Shown: positions 11,516-23,163 of the stretch, one piece after another | Layout of the letters: each line of letters starts with the position of its first letter | How positions within the stretch are numbered: position 1 is the stretch's first letter | Origin: Xestospongia muta | Taxonomy: Eukaryota; Porifera; Demospongiae; Haplosclerida; Petrosiidae | NCBI GenBank assembly: GCA_963693285.1 | Contig: OY848917.1 | Coordinates: 30,515,245 to 30,579,244, forward strand | DNA: 64,000 bases | Reading direction: 5' to 3' | The notes under the pieces: generated by a model | Databases searched by the model: none | Seen by the model: the letters and a program-made list of their open reading frames with translations, nothing else | Told to the model about the DNA's origin: nothing | Made by a program: the position numbers and the translations under genes

Positions 11516-14500
11516 ATGGATACATCCTACTGTCCTTACTGCACTTTTTACACTACCAACATCCTTGTTTTTGTGAAGCACCTTTTTGAAGCCCACTGTT
11601 TGGAAAGCAACTTTTTCTATATTTGTGGTATTTCATCGTGCAGGTATGAATTCACTAGTGGATCAACTTATGCTACCTTTCTTACACATTGTAATCGTAA
11701 ACACAATAAATGGAGAGAAACTTTATGCCAATCAACGATTCTCGATGGACATTGCCTTTATACGTGTGATAGTGGGATCACGAATGCAGAGTCAAAAAGT
11801 TCAAGTGAAACAGTTGATTTTTGTGATGACATGATCACAGAAGATTCTGATGTAATGAGTGTGATTGCTAAACCTCAATTTAGTGAAGAGGAAGATATTG
11901 TGCTAGCTGCTGCTCGTTTTTTGATCACTTTGAAAGAGAAGTACAGATTAACACAAGCATCTTTAGATTTTGCACTGGAATCAGTCGATGATATAATTAA
12001 ACTAACCTCCCAAAGGATTGAAAACTCTGTCCAAAATTGTTGAATGATGCTGGCAGTGATCTTGGGATATCAAGCTGTTTTACAATAACAAATCCATTTC
12101 TCAACCTCAGGACAGAATATCAACAAACTAAATTTTATAAAGAGTATCTTGGCCTCGTTGTAAGTTGTTCAATGTATTCTGTTTTATAATAACAGTAATC
12201 CACAACAGCTTTTAACATTATACAGCTGCAGATTTAAGTCTAAAGTCTATTGGTGAAATTGATGTTTATCTTATTATCATTATAGGAACCTGTTACCATT
12301 GAGCTTGGTAGATCTTACAAATATCAACAGTCTGGTTCGACTCAGCAACTAGTAGAAGTTAAAGACACATTTCAATATATTCCACTGCTCAAGAACCTTG
12401 AAATTCTTTTGAATAATTCAGAATTTTTTAAAGAGGTAAAGTCCACAATAATGGTTATAAATTTCTAACTTTTATTTGTGATGTGCTGATACTTGATTAT
12501 TTAGGTCACAAAACCCCATCAATGAAATGACTGGTTGCTAGGAGATTTCTGTGATGCATCACTATATAAAAATCACCCTTTATTTTCATGTTATAATGAC
12601 ACTTTGGTCCTGGAATTCATTACATATTATGATGAAGTGGAAGTAACGAATCCCTTGGGGTCAAGCAAAGGGAAGCATAAGCTCGGTAAGTTGAGTGTGA
12701 ATGTAATTGCATTGAGTAATATCATTTCTATACAGCTTTATTTTACTATACATTGGGAAACCTTCACCCCATGTTACGAGCATCTCTTAAATCAATCCAG
12801 TTGATAGCTACCGTTACATATCCAAAACTTAAGGAGTATGGATACGAAAGTATACTTAAACCATTTATCGATGACATGAATAAACTATCAAAGGTATTCA
12901 ATATGTCTAATATTATTTTTTAAAAACTAATGATGATATAGGGATACCCATTTCAAATTAACAAAACAGAAATAATTGTGAAAGGAGCTGTACTGGTGAT
13001 GTTGGCTGATACACAGGCAGCACATTCTATTGGTGGATTTAAAGTTGGTGTAGGGTTTGCTCTGCGGAAGTGCCGTGACTGTCTTGCAACAGGGGAAACA
13101 ATGAAATATAATGTGAGAACATTTTAAGCTACAATACTGTTATGCATGGAAAACCTTTGTCACTGACATAGATAACTAAAAAATTATGGTCTTTCTACAA
13201 ACTGCCTTATTGTTTGTTATGCTCTCTTAGTATAAAGAAGACATGTTTGTTCTCCGTACACCAGCTACATATGACTACCGCTGTTCACTTTTGTCCGGAC
13301 ACTTGGCTGTAGCTGACTCAGTCACATATGGTGTAAACTTCCAAAGTACTCTTAACAGTTTGGAGTATTTTCATGTGGCTAATAACCAAATTCCTCAAGA
13401 TGTTATGCATATTTTGCTAGAAGGTGTGGTTCCATATACATTGAAGTTAATGCTGCATCGTTTCATTTTCGAGAAGAAGTATTTCACTCTTGACATCCTC
13501 AATAATCAAATGACCTTCTTCACATTTAGTCGATCAGAAAGAAAGGACAAACCATCTCCACTAATACTTCGTATGTTACAATCTGATGGCAACATCAATC
13601 AATCAGGTAATTAAGAAGTCAGGCATATTTAAAATAGAGATTTGCCACTGGGCGGGAAATGTAAATACTACTGTAAATTTGTAGGATTTTTAAAAACATA
13701 CATGTAATAATAGTAACATACCATAACTATAAATTATCCAACTATAAAACTATAAATGCTTTTCATTACATCATATAGCTGCTCAAATGTGGAACTTTGC
13801 TGTTTATTTACCATTAATGGTTGGAGATCAAATTCCTAATGATGATTCTGATTGGGAGTGTTACCTGTTATTGTTAGATATACTCAAAATTTGTATGGCA
13901 CGAATATTGTCTATTGATTTAATTCAGTACTTGGAAGTACTAATAGAGATGTATCTACGCTTGTTTCGCAAATGTTATCCTGAAGCTAATATAATCCCTA
14001 AACAACATTATCTTGTTCATCTTCCATCTCAAGCATTAAAGTAAGCATTTGTTCTCTAGCTATTTGTTGTACATGTTATTTATACCCTTTATTTTATACA
14101 TGTAGGTTAGGACCATATACATCCTCAATGTGCATGAGAATGGAAGCAAAGAACAGTTATTTTAAGAGAATAGCTCAACTAGGAAACTTTAGAAATATTC
14201 CATTATCTGTTGCTGGACGTCATCAGAAACTAATGTGTGCATTTATAAACAGCAGTGACTTTTTTGAAAAGTCCATCAGCTCAGCATGTAGTGAGTTTGT
14301 TTGGTTAAATTTATCACTATAATATCATTTTTAGGTGACTACTCATCAACACTTTCTCGTGAAACTAAAGATATTCAGGATGAAATAATGATGAACTTAC
14401 CCAATTTGGATAGGAAAGAGACTAGATTATGCAGGTATATTTACTTACTATTAGTTCCAAATAGTTTATACGTTATACAGATGTGATTGGGTTGAGTGGA

Positions 14501-14814
14501 GTGGAAGCAAATATTTTCAAAATGACTTTGTCTTATATGATTTTCAAGATGATGATTTACCACAGTTTGGCAAAATCTTGGACATATTAATGGTTGAAAA
14601 AAATGTATTCCTTTACTTACACTCATACCTTACTAGAGGAATTGATTGCCACTATCATAGTTATGTTATTGAACCTACCTTGGACAAGAAAGTTGTTTTT
14701 CTTTCTAACAAGAATGAAGTATTGCCAATGTTACATCCCCTTCTAACACATTCATTAAGATCAGAACCGGGAAGAATTTACATTGTAACAAAACGTATAG
14801 TTGTTAAAATTTAA
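11516..14814 (+). CDS. Zinc-finger transposase of element B, with one stop and one frameshift
   Basis: Ten exons: 11516 to about 12171, 12286-12435, 12505-12685, 12736-12893, 12942-13112, 13231-13606, 13779-14040, 14106-14290, 14335-14434, 14481-14814. From 12286 onward all joins are in phase. The N-terminus carries C2H2-like fingers (CPYCTFYTTNILVFVKHLFE). Later segments include VTNPLGSSKGKHKLG, VMLADTQAAHSIGGFKVGV, PQDVMHILLEGVVPYTLKL, PKQHYLVHLPSQALK and SMCMRMEAKNSYFKRIAQL. The His/Glu-bearing end segments resemble the layout of tnp2-type CACTA transposases; catalytic residues cannot be assigned by eye. Two defects: a one-base shift near 12020-12035 (frame change before LLNDAGSDLGISS) and an in-frame TGA at 12523-12525. 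Either could be an assembly error, a real lesion or a small unseen intron. Two broken relatives are in this window. Confidence 0.75.
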
Positions 14815-14879
14815 GTTCATGCATACTGCATTTCTTTCAACAATCATTATGACATCCATTTTCTTATTACTTTGTGTTA

Positions 14880-15157
14880 TTATTATTAATCATCAATAAT
14901 CAATATCCACTGTAGTAAAACAATTGTCATATTAACAAATTATTTTTAATTTTGAGCCAATATTTGTTGAATTAACAAATTTACTTCAAATAGCAATTCT
15001 ATACTTATACATATTGTTAATTTAACAAAGTAGTTTGTTTACCTAACATGTTATTGTTATATTGATTAAATACTTTTGAATTAACAATGCTCATGCTAAA
15101 TCAACAATATGTTTGAATGACAAACTTTGTTGTTTTAACAAATCTGTTTTTACAGTG
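14880..15157. repeat. Right subterminal repeats of element B
   Basis: About ten degenerate copies of a TTGTTAAATTAACAA-like motif run up to the inverted CACTG end at 15157. They mirror the repeats at 8101-8430. Confidence 0.6.
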
Positions 15158-16779
15158 TATAATAGTTAAGCACTATGTGTATTATTACACTTACATATTC
15201 ATTCATCTGTTCAGCAGTTGCAAGACAGTTACGACACTTTCTGAGTGAGAAACTGACACCGACTTTAAACCCATCCAGTTGGTGAGCTGCCAGTGTATCA
15301 GCCAAGAATGGAAAAAGAGAACCAAACACACGAATATGTTGTCCATTTACTGTGGATACAATTCCGTTACTCTATAAAAATACTGTATCACCATTTATTT
15401 CTTTCAACCAAAATAACTTACCAGTTTCTTTATATTGGAAATGAATGGTTCCAATAATTTGTTAAAACCATAGTCATTCAAAACTGAACTTTCGACAACA
15501 CCAAACAGGAATATTGATCTAAGTTTTGATCTAATTAGATGTCAAAAGTTTGCCAGTGTGAAATATAAGACACCTACAGTTATAATAAAAACCAACTTTA
15601 AAAGTCTGACAACAAAAAGCCACACATAACATAATAAAGAAACCTTTACCTAATTTGTATACTTTATTGTGAGAACCCAGAGGATTGCAGACTTCAATTT
15701 CATCAAAATATGCCAACACTTTCAGGGTGTGACCCCTCATATCATGTTCCTTAGCTTACCATCCATCACAAATATCTTGTAAGTACTCATCACAAGAACA
15801 GTGCAACTGTGAAAGCTATAGCAATTAGTAGACACAAATTCTAGAGTATTTTATGTACATGTTCATACCTCAGATAAAACAGACTCATTATTCATCAGCT
15901 GCTGAAGGGTTTCAATCATTGGGACATAAACAAACTTGTTGTCTTTCATTTTCAACTGGCCAGATGTTTTAGAAGATGTACTTGTTACCCAGTGTGATCC
16001 AATGTAATTTCAACTGGTTTCTGTATCATAATACATTCACAATTCAGTGAACAAACTGGATGAACAATACATTTACCACATATGGAAGACTATTCTTGAT
16101 GAATTGTTTTTGTTGATAAGCACCTGCCAAATTCAAAAAAGACTTGCAATGATCACCATGAAAACTTCATCAAGTGAAAGGGCTGTACAATCGATACCAG
16201 AATCCTCTAATTTCTGATTTTATTTTGACTGACAGACAGTAATAACACTATCTAATAAATTAGTAATACCCTCAGTAGTGTAATCAACACATGTTTGAGT
16301 AACCTATACAAAGACCCATCTTCAAGTTCTATCACTTAGAAAATTAATAAATACTTCTCCTTCAGCCCAACTATGAACTTTCCAGCAGAGAGTGAGGGGT
16401 CAGGAACAGGATCCTCCTCAGAAAATGACATCTCAGAGGTAACGTCTAGAGCTGATGATACATCTGCTTCTGTTGGTGAATCTAAATCCATTTTTTCAAA
16501 CTCTGGAGATATTCTTTCATTGTCATAAGGATCGTCAACAAGAGTACCTGGATGTGAACGAGACACATGAGATGAAAATGAAGAAAACACACGAAAGGAT
16601 CGACCACACAGTAAACACTTCAAGTAAAAAGCAGGATCTTGCGCGTAACTTTCCTTCAGGTGTCTTAGAATGTTGCTTTTTACAATAGATCTGAAACGAG
16701 CAAAGTCCGCAAAAATGTAACTCAGATGATATAGTGGCATGACACTCAAAACCACGCCTTTAATCATTATTGAACACAT
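15158..16779 (-). pseudogene. Element A transposase, 5' part
   Basis: Reads from 16779 downwards. 16336-16779 holds a canonical C2H2 finger with spacing C-x2-C-x12-H-x4-H (CLLCGRSFRVFSSFSSHVSR...) and an acidic linker ending in KFIVGLKEKY, as in element B. Next come pieces near 16060-16270, 15870-16020 (MKDNKFVYVPMIETLQQLMN), 15650-15760 (VLAYFDEIEVCNPLGSHNKV), 15380-15540 and 15190-15370 (PFLADTLAAHQLDGFKVGV, then RKCRNCLATAEQM). The reading is interrupted by stops and shifts, for example in the stretch before HDMRGHTLKV. The next expected exon is found on the other side of element B, ending at 8030. Confidence 0.7.
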
Positions 16780-16834
16780 TTCTGGTGCGAACGTGTTGCA
16801 TCAGACTGGCTTGAACAAGCAAAACTCTTACAGC

Positions 16835-16963
16835 ATGGAATCTATGAGTGCTGTGGAAGTTTGTAATTGGCTTCGAGATCACAAACCGTTGGATGAAACT
16901 ATTTTCGCAGTGTCTATTGGTCCGGAAGCCGGATACGCTATTTTTATGCTACGGGTCCGGTAG
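16835..16963 (+). pseudogene. SAM-like first exon of element A's second gene
   Basis: ATG at 16835 opens MESMSAVEVCNWLRDHKPLD, similar in length and position to the first SAM exon of the SAMD3-like gene of element B. It is divergent from the element A transposase, as in element B. No later exon follows; sequence of another gene begins within about 130 bp. I read it as a truncated remnant. Confidence 0.5.
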
Positions 16964-17033
16964 TTCTACTGCGTATGAGCACAACCACGTGGTCACTCGT
17001 GCTGGGTGTGGTCTTTTAGTGTATATATTATGG

Positions 17034-17099
17034 CATAGATAGTATAGACTACGTAACCTTACGTAACGTAACTAGGTTACGTAGTCTATACTATCTATG
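17034..17099. repeat. Perfect 25-bp inverted repeat at the ZSWIM-like start codon
   Basis: Arms 17034-17058 and 17075-17099 are exact reverse complements with a 16-base loop (17059-17074) that itself contains TTACGTAACGTAA. The right arm ends in the first ATG (17097-17099) of the downstream gene. If transcribed, the 5' leader would fold onto the start codon. Alternatively it is two abutted mobile-element ends. Confidence 0.85.
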
Positions 17100-19130
17100 A
17101 TTATGGCTGCCTGTCAAAGTGAACAGTCCGAGGAACAGTCTTCATCACTGGATAACCGAATTTCCATTGAGCCCAATGCTGGAATATCAGTCGGTGATAC
17201 GTTTTCTTCCTACGAGGATCTGAAAAGTCGTATTATTGCTTATGAAGAAGAAATCTTCGTACAGCTCATGCAAAGGGATTCCAAGACTCTTGCAGCTGCT
17301 ACGAAAAGAGTACCTATCAAAGTCCAGAAAGCAAACAAGAGTTTGAAATACTACTATATCCAATTTTGCTGTGCCTTTGGTGGTAAGGATTACAAGAGTA
17401 AAAGTAGTGGGAAAAGAATTCATCAGAGGTATACTCAGTGCTGCATGTTTCTAGTTTCATTGTTCCTTCATCTAGCACATTGAAACAAGGATGTAAGGCA
17501 GGTATCAAAGTTACCCTCAGTGATGATTGTCAGTATCTTGAGGTTGTTGATGTTAATGAGAGTCACAACCATGATATGAGCAAGGTATTAGTTATTGTTG
17601 TATTTCCTATAGTACCTTTTTTGTAAAGGCTATATATGAGCATTTACCTTGTCAGAGGAAACTGACCTCACCTCAAAAGAAAGAAGCTATTGAGCTTCTT
17701 AAGTTAAAAGTGAATAAAAAGGTTTTACAACAACATTTGAGTGAGTCATCTGGTAGATTTACAACACCCAGTAGAGAAGGAGTATACAGTTCAATTGTGA
17801 CACCATATGCTCTCTTGTTTATCGTACAACAACTTTCTCTTAAAGATAAAGTTGTGGTAGTAGCTAAAAGTAATAATTGTTATCAAGTGTCATCTTCTGC
17901 TGGTATGGTATTGTTTCTTTTTGGTTTATACTTTCCTTGTATTTTTATAGGTGTCATAAATGTCACAATATCACATTGTGACTGTAAATTTCGAAATACT
18001 ACTCAGCTTCCTTGTAGACACATATTTCCTATTTGAGAAAGAAGTGGCTTACCTCTCTTTTGTTCTGACCTCGTTCCTAAGAGATGGAGAAAAGATTATA
18101 TGAAGCAAGCTTTTTATACTAAGCAGGTCATTGTCAATGAGGATTCATTTGAGGTAACTTTCTTTTTACATGTGGTTAATTTTTTCCTTTAATCAGATGT
18201 CTTACAGTAATACAAAAAGTGTAAGGGTTGCTTTAAATTAGCATCAAAGATTTCATAAGGCAAAGGAGTTGGCTTTAGAGTTAGCATCTCTTGTTTCAGA
18301 GGGAGAGATGGCTGTTTTTGAAGAGGGTTTTTCTTTGTTACAATTACTCAAGTCTAAATGGATGAATAGTGAACATTCTGCTCTAAGTACTTTTGGTATG
18401 CACATAATTATTGTTGTTTGCTTTTAATTGTGTTTACTGTATAGGCAATGAACCTGGTCAGATGAGTTTTGATTGCAGTCCCCCTGTTGTCAGTCCAGAA
18501 TTGATAAGTATGTCATGCATGATGGGTAGCTAGCTATACATTATGAATACGTAAATTCTTAGGCTAAAAAAATGAAATGTCATTCCTAATTATCATTGGA
18601 ATTATTATTTCTCATTTACTTTTAGTTCAGTCTTCATACAATGAAGATAATGACAGCTCTGTTGATTGCAGAAAAGATTGTGTAGAATTACCAGGTAGTG
18701 AGACATTTCCACTTTCATTACAAACCTGGGTTACTAGTCATATCGTTTTCCTAGAAAATATGCAGGACAATATTGAGAATGCAAAGAGCCGTGGTGAATA
18801 CAGTAAACAATATGCATCATACATCAAATTGTTAATTTGTATATAATTAGGTGGTATGCAGGACAGACAAAGCACAAGTGTTGCAAATACATCTACATGT
18901 ATGTGTTGAAAGCAATGACATCTCAAATTATTGAAGTTTTTAGGTGATTTGGCAACAGTAAAAATGCCACCTAAACTACAGAAAAGAGGTAGACCGAAAG
19001 GTGCTGACAAAACTGTTATTGGTTTACCAAAGAAGAAAAGGAGACTAGGACCTGTTCCATTTGTTAAAAAAATGTCACTGGAAAAAGAGAAGAGTAAGCT
19101 AACTCAATTTCTTCTCTGACACTAATTCCT
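17097..19130 (+). pseudogene. ZSWIM/FAR1-like gene lacking its MULE transposase core
   Basis: Exons 17097-17428, 17476-17584, 17629 to about 17902, then one near 17952-18154, 18242-18395, near 18445-18506, near 18626-18850 and near 18943-19094 follow with consistent phases. The N-terminus is FAR1-like and ends in LEVVDVNESHNHDMSK. A SWIM finger C-x-C-x8-C-x-H reads CDCKFRNTTQLPCRHIF. A basic AT-hook-like tail has KLQKRGRPKGADKTVIGLPK. In family members a DDE transposase domain of several hundred residues separates the N-terminal segment from the SWIM finger. Here the text jumps from LSESSGR to YSSIVTPYALL near 17755, so the catalytic core is deleted. One in-frame TGA (18034-18036) sits where the family usually has Arg, consistent with a CGA-to-TGA change. 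Other exons are open. Confidence 0.65.
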
Positions 19131-19871
19131 TCTTTAGTAATATTGTCCTGGTTTGTTGACAGCAAAGTTTTGAGACAGAAGTAGAATGGATGCACTATGA
19201 GTTAAAGAGAGACAAGATGAAACAACTAGAGCATTGATAGGACATGATCCAGCACCAACAAGTCCATACTTAAATCAACAAACTGGGTATGCTGAATTGG
19301 GTCAAGGATTTGTACTAACTTTGCAAGCCATGGATCCAACAATTATACCACCAAATAAAGTGCCAACTGATTCAACTCCACCATTACCTAAAGATAAATA
19401 TAAAGCTAAAATCAATATTTACAAAATAGAAATTCAAAGAAAAGAATGAAAACATGAAAGAAGTATATAGCTTACAAAAGAAAAACAAATTACCACCTTC
19501 TTTACAACCACAACTAATGGAAGAAGAAACTAATTTTTGTGGTACAGCTGCTGTACCTTACAATCTTCAGGATTCACCAAACTGTTAACAATAGATACAA
19601 GTGGAGTTCAAGAAACTAGCTTCACTCAATAATTAGAAGAATTAATTTTAAGAACAGAGCTTTGCCTTCAATTCCAGAAGAAAGCATGGAAGCACACAAC
19701 ATAACTCAACCTGGTCAAGCGTTAGATATTACTGTAGCACTACCAATACCATCTTTACCACCTGGTCCAACCAATCAATTACCACTAAAAGACATTTACA
19801 ACCTAATACAATGATGAAAGCTTCAATTGGTAATTAACATCCAATAGATCTGGATACAGATATTGATGATG
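19131..19871 (+). other. Degenerate tail and unassigned stretch
   Basis: A short continuation (ILSWFVDSKVLRQ) resembles the segment that follows the basic tail in ZSWIM3-like proteins and then breaks down. 19234-19449 is an open frame rich in Pro and Thr with no domain I recognise, and proline-rich broken frames continue to about 19810. It ends at a CACTGTAAAA motif (19872). Confidence 0.4.
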
Positions 19872-20069
19872 CACTGTAAAACACTAGTGTACATTGTACA
19901 CTTATATGTCAGCATACCACTGGTGTCCCATTTCGAAAGGGGTGCTACTCACACTTGCTACCAACTCCATGTCTTGAGCACACTTCATGAGTATGTACAG
20001 TATTCCAAACTTTTATTTACGCATTTATGACACAATGACATGATATTTTAAGGTAACAAAGTCAGTTGT

Positions 20070-23000
20070 TTACTTATATATTGCAAGAACAGAATGATCA
20101 ACTAAATAAGATTGCTTTATAAAAACAAAAGATGGAGAGGTATGATGACAGATTTCATAGCTATGAAAGTGGAAATTGAAACAGACAGTATGAAGAGTTT
20201 CACAGACAAAAAAACAGTTGTCTACATCAAGAATTATAATATATGAGTTAAGACCAAAGTTTGGAAGAAAGGTTGACTGAAAGAACAACTATACCACCAC
20301 ACTTATAACATGTCCCCAAGACTTCAATCCAATTCAATCTATTGACAAAAATGTATTACATGTATTATCAATGATAAAATGTAAGTACCTTGTAACATGT
20401 TTCCCTGGATTTTCAGGTTCAGAAAAAGTTTGAGTTAGTTGAGAGTAGTAGGTAAGACTAGCTGAATACACTTTTGAGGCTAGTGCAATGAAGACAATTA
20501 TACACTATAAAATTATTGTCCTGTCACTTAATTTACTTACCAGGACCAGCGGTAATATTTATCAGAACTAAATGATCATCAATAGAATTAGAGTACAAAC
20601 AGGACAGTCTTTGGTGATGGTTTGCCAGAGTTTGAGGAATGTTCTTGAAACATTGAACTCAATGAGCAAGCTCTTTAAAGTAGTTATGTTTGCTCTTATA
20701 CCTCATACACCAAAATCTAGTTTAAGGTCCACACCTTCAAAGAGATTATTAATCACATATTTAAATACAACCATGTTGTGTTACCTGCTAATCCATTTAG
20801 GGTAGTGTAACATATAATGAAGTGTTGGAGTAATATTACAAGATGGATAGAGCTGAGAAAAGGATAAATGGTGCTCCTTAATTAGAATGCAAGATAAGCA
20901 TCATATCATATTGTGACAACACTGGAGCAAAGAGTAGATCAATAATTTCAAGAAGTTGAAGAAAATTCTGCCACCTAATATCAGTTTCTGGGATGTTATC
21001 ACCAATCATCAATGGCAAAAACCGACATAAACACCACATTTGGGCAGCTATGTTACAACAATAATGTTATGAATACCTAGTACCTTTTTGTTTAAGTGAA
21101 TGATCCAATGAATGAAAAGTCATTTAAGGAATCACTGTAGGTTTATTTCGAGCATCCAAAGAAGAGTATGGAAAGTGTTCAATTTGGTCATTGATTTGAT
21201 CCAGAGTAATAACCTGTTGGCTAATTAAGTACTTCAGTTTTTTATAGAATAAGAAGTACACACTTCCAGCACATCGTGCACTATATCAGTCACAAGTCCA
21301 TCAACAACACGAAAATACTTGGAGCTATTCAAACTAGACTCTCTTACAATGTCATATGTGGTAGCTGAATGATCATGAAGAGGACCGTCCAAAAATGAGC
21401 AATGATGAGAATGAGTTTGAAGTGTTTGTAGGGTAAATAAACTTTCATTAAACTACACAACAAGACTTGATAGTGTATTGTTCATACCTTTGTCTGCACA
21501 TCATCAGAAGTTTCCATAAAGTCCCTACAAATTGGAAGATTACCTGAAGGTGCTTTGTACCCCTCCAAGTAAATGTGATGACAAGTTGTCACCAGATGAC
21601 AAAGATATTGTGCCCATAAGACACACAGTTTGTCCATTATTGACAACTGTGATGCCATCCTAAATTAATTTCAAATAACTTTATTAAAAATGTGAGTTAA
21701 TTACCTCCTCCAAAATTCGTAACTCCTTCATGAATGGCTCTAAAATGGTATCAATTCCATACTTACTAATAACAGTGGTCTTAACAACTGCCAAAAGTTG
21801 TATTGATATCAATTGTGAACGTAAATAAGGACTTAAATTACCAATGGTATAGTAGAAGAGGCCTACATGTATAGGAAATGTTTTTAATTAATACACTAGA
21901 TACAAACATACCAAGTTTGTGAAGTTTAACTTTGGTTTCCAAAGGATTGTAGACTTCAACATCATCATAATATATCATGACTTGTAAGGAATTTTTTTCC
22001 CAAGAGTACAATGAATGACACCAAAAGTCTGATCCATCACAGTAGTCAGCCAGAAGTCCATCTGTATGTCTGTGTCTAGTGTCAACACATGACCTAAGTG
22101 TATAATAGTAACAAAGGAATAATACCACAATGGTATGTCTACATATGTACATACGTGTTTGCTAGACCTCTTCAAATACTAATGATTGCTTTAGTAAAGC
22201 ATGAAGTGATTTGAGGAAAGGAATTTGATACACACAATCAAGAGTAAATGTTAAAAATGGCCTGGATACATTTTGGGCAAGAGCCATCCTTAATTCTCCC
22301 AACTTCTTGTTTTGTTGGTTCCTACATTATGAGGATACAGGATGGTGATTAATGATCCTATAGTTACTGACCAAAATATCAAGGTTGTTTTTGTAAAACC
22401 TCTCTTGTAGGAACTTTGACTCAAGCTGTGTAAATGGATAGAGTTTAAGAGGATCAGAAAACACTTCCAGTAGTCCATTTATGTTTGTGAAGCTCAAACC
22501 ATTTTCTTGTAAACATGTACTAACATCATTCTGGAGCTGAGAAATCACTTGCTGAATTATTAAAGTGAAGTCACACAAAAGATTGTCAATTGGTGTTTGA
22601 GATACTTTACTGACTTCTTTTAACTTGAGAAAGAAAAGTGTCATTTGCTTCTTGTGACATGATTGTTGTGTACTAGTTGGTACTCCTGTCTCACATGAAC
22701 TAGTTGGTTCCTTATACATGTATTCAGTGTCATGAAGTGGGTTACTGGGATTTTGAGGAAGTGAAGTTACAACTGCAGAAGGACTGATCGTGTCTAAATG
22801 CTCACAGTGTTTCCTGTACAGATGCTTCTTGAAGGAATACGTTCTTGTTGGAGTATGTTCTAGAACATCCTCGAATACCACAAAAAACATGGAATCGTGG
22901 ATCATGAGCGTGAGCCACTGTCATGTGTGTTACTACTCCTTTCAGAGTTGGAGCAGCAGCACTGTAACATACCCAACATACTTACTTGTTCATGAATCGA

Positions 23001-23117
23001 CCTCCAAATAATGCACACTAAGATGTGACCACACCTTTTCATATACATGTGGTCGTGGTGAGAACGAGTGTAAGAACTTGAACTATCTGTTAGCAACACT
23101 AAATTATAGGTCTTCAA
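20070..23117 (-). pseudogene. Element C transposase remnant
   Basis: From the 5' end: a Cys-rich segment near 22905-23117, then 22327-22905 with FKKHLYRKHCEHLDTI (finger-like). Next is 21960-22100, with a segment ending in VMIYYDDVEVYNPLETKVKL, the equivalent of YYDEVEVTNPLG in element B. Near 21540-21660 is LSSGDNLSSHLLGG, the equivalent of LADTQAAHSIGGF. Near 20570-20820 is RFWCMRYKSKHNYFKELAH, the equivalent of CMRMEAKNSYFKRIAQ. The C-terminal exon is 20070-20288 (FLPNFGLNSYIIILDVDNCF). Several frame changes separate these pieces. It is clearly more diverged from A and B than those are from each other. Confidence 0.6.
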
Positions 23118-23163
23118 GATAAAAACGGTGATGCTCTCCTACCTTGAAAGGAACAAAATCATT

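Larger units (their letters stand above)
8095..15157. mobile_element. CACTA-like element B, near-complete, nested in element A
   Basis: Termini are CACTGTAAAAAA (from 8095) and, inverted, CACTGTAAAAACAG (ending 15157), flanked on both sides by TA (a 2-bp target duplication, or a longer TACACTG end). Inside are two divergent multi-exon genes: a SAMD3-like gene on the minus strand (8751-11352) and a zinc-finger transposase on the plus strand (11516-14814). They are separated by only 163 bp. Both ends carry degenerate repeats of TTGTTAAAACAACAA type, as CACTA elements have subterminal repeats. Removing it brings the two halves of the element A transposase together inside an intron. The superfamily name rests on the CACTG ends and the two-gene layout and is an inference. 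Confidence 0.75.
6409..16960 (-). mobile_element. CACTA-like element A, split by nested element B
   Basis: The left end is inferred at CACAGTAAAAAA (6409-6420), close to the CACTGTAAAAAA end of element B. It is followed by subterminal copies of a TTATTTTGACAA-like motif. Transposase pieces read on the minus strand at 6642-8094 and 15158-16779, and element B (8095-15157) lies between them in an intron. A SAM-like first exon at 16835 on the + strand is probably the second gene of the element. No matching right end was found; the element seems cut off before the hairpin at 17034. Element A has several stops and frameshifts, so it is older than element B. Confidence 0.65.

Noticed and set aside
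20572..20805. 77-codon plus-strand frame
   Set aside because: Shadow of the element C transposase segment RFWCMRYKSKHNYFKELAH on the minus strand.
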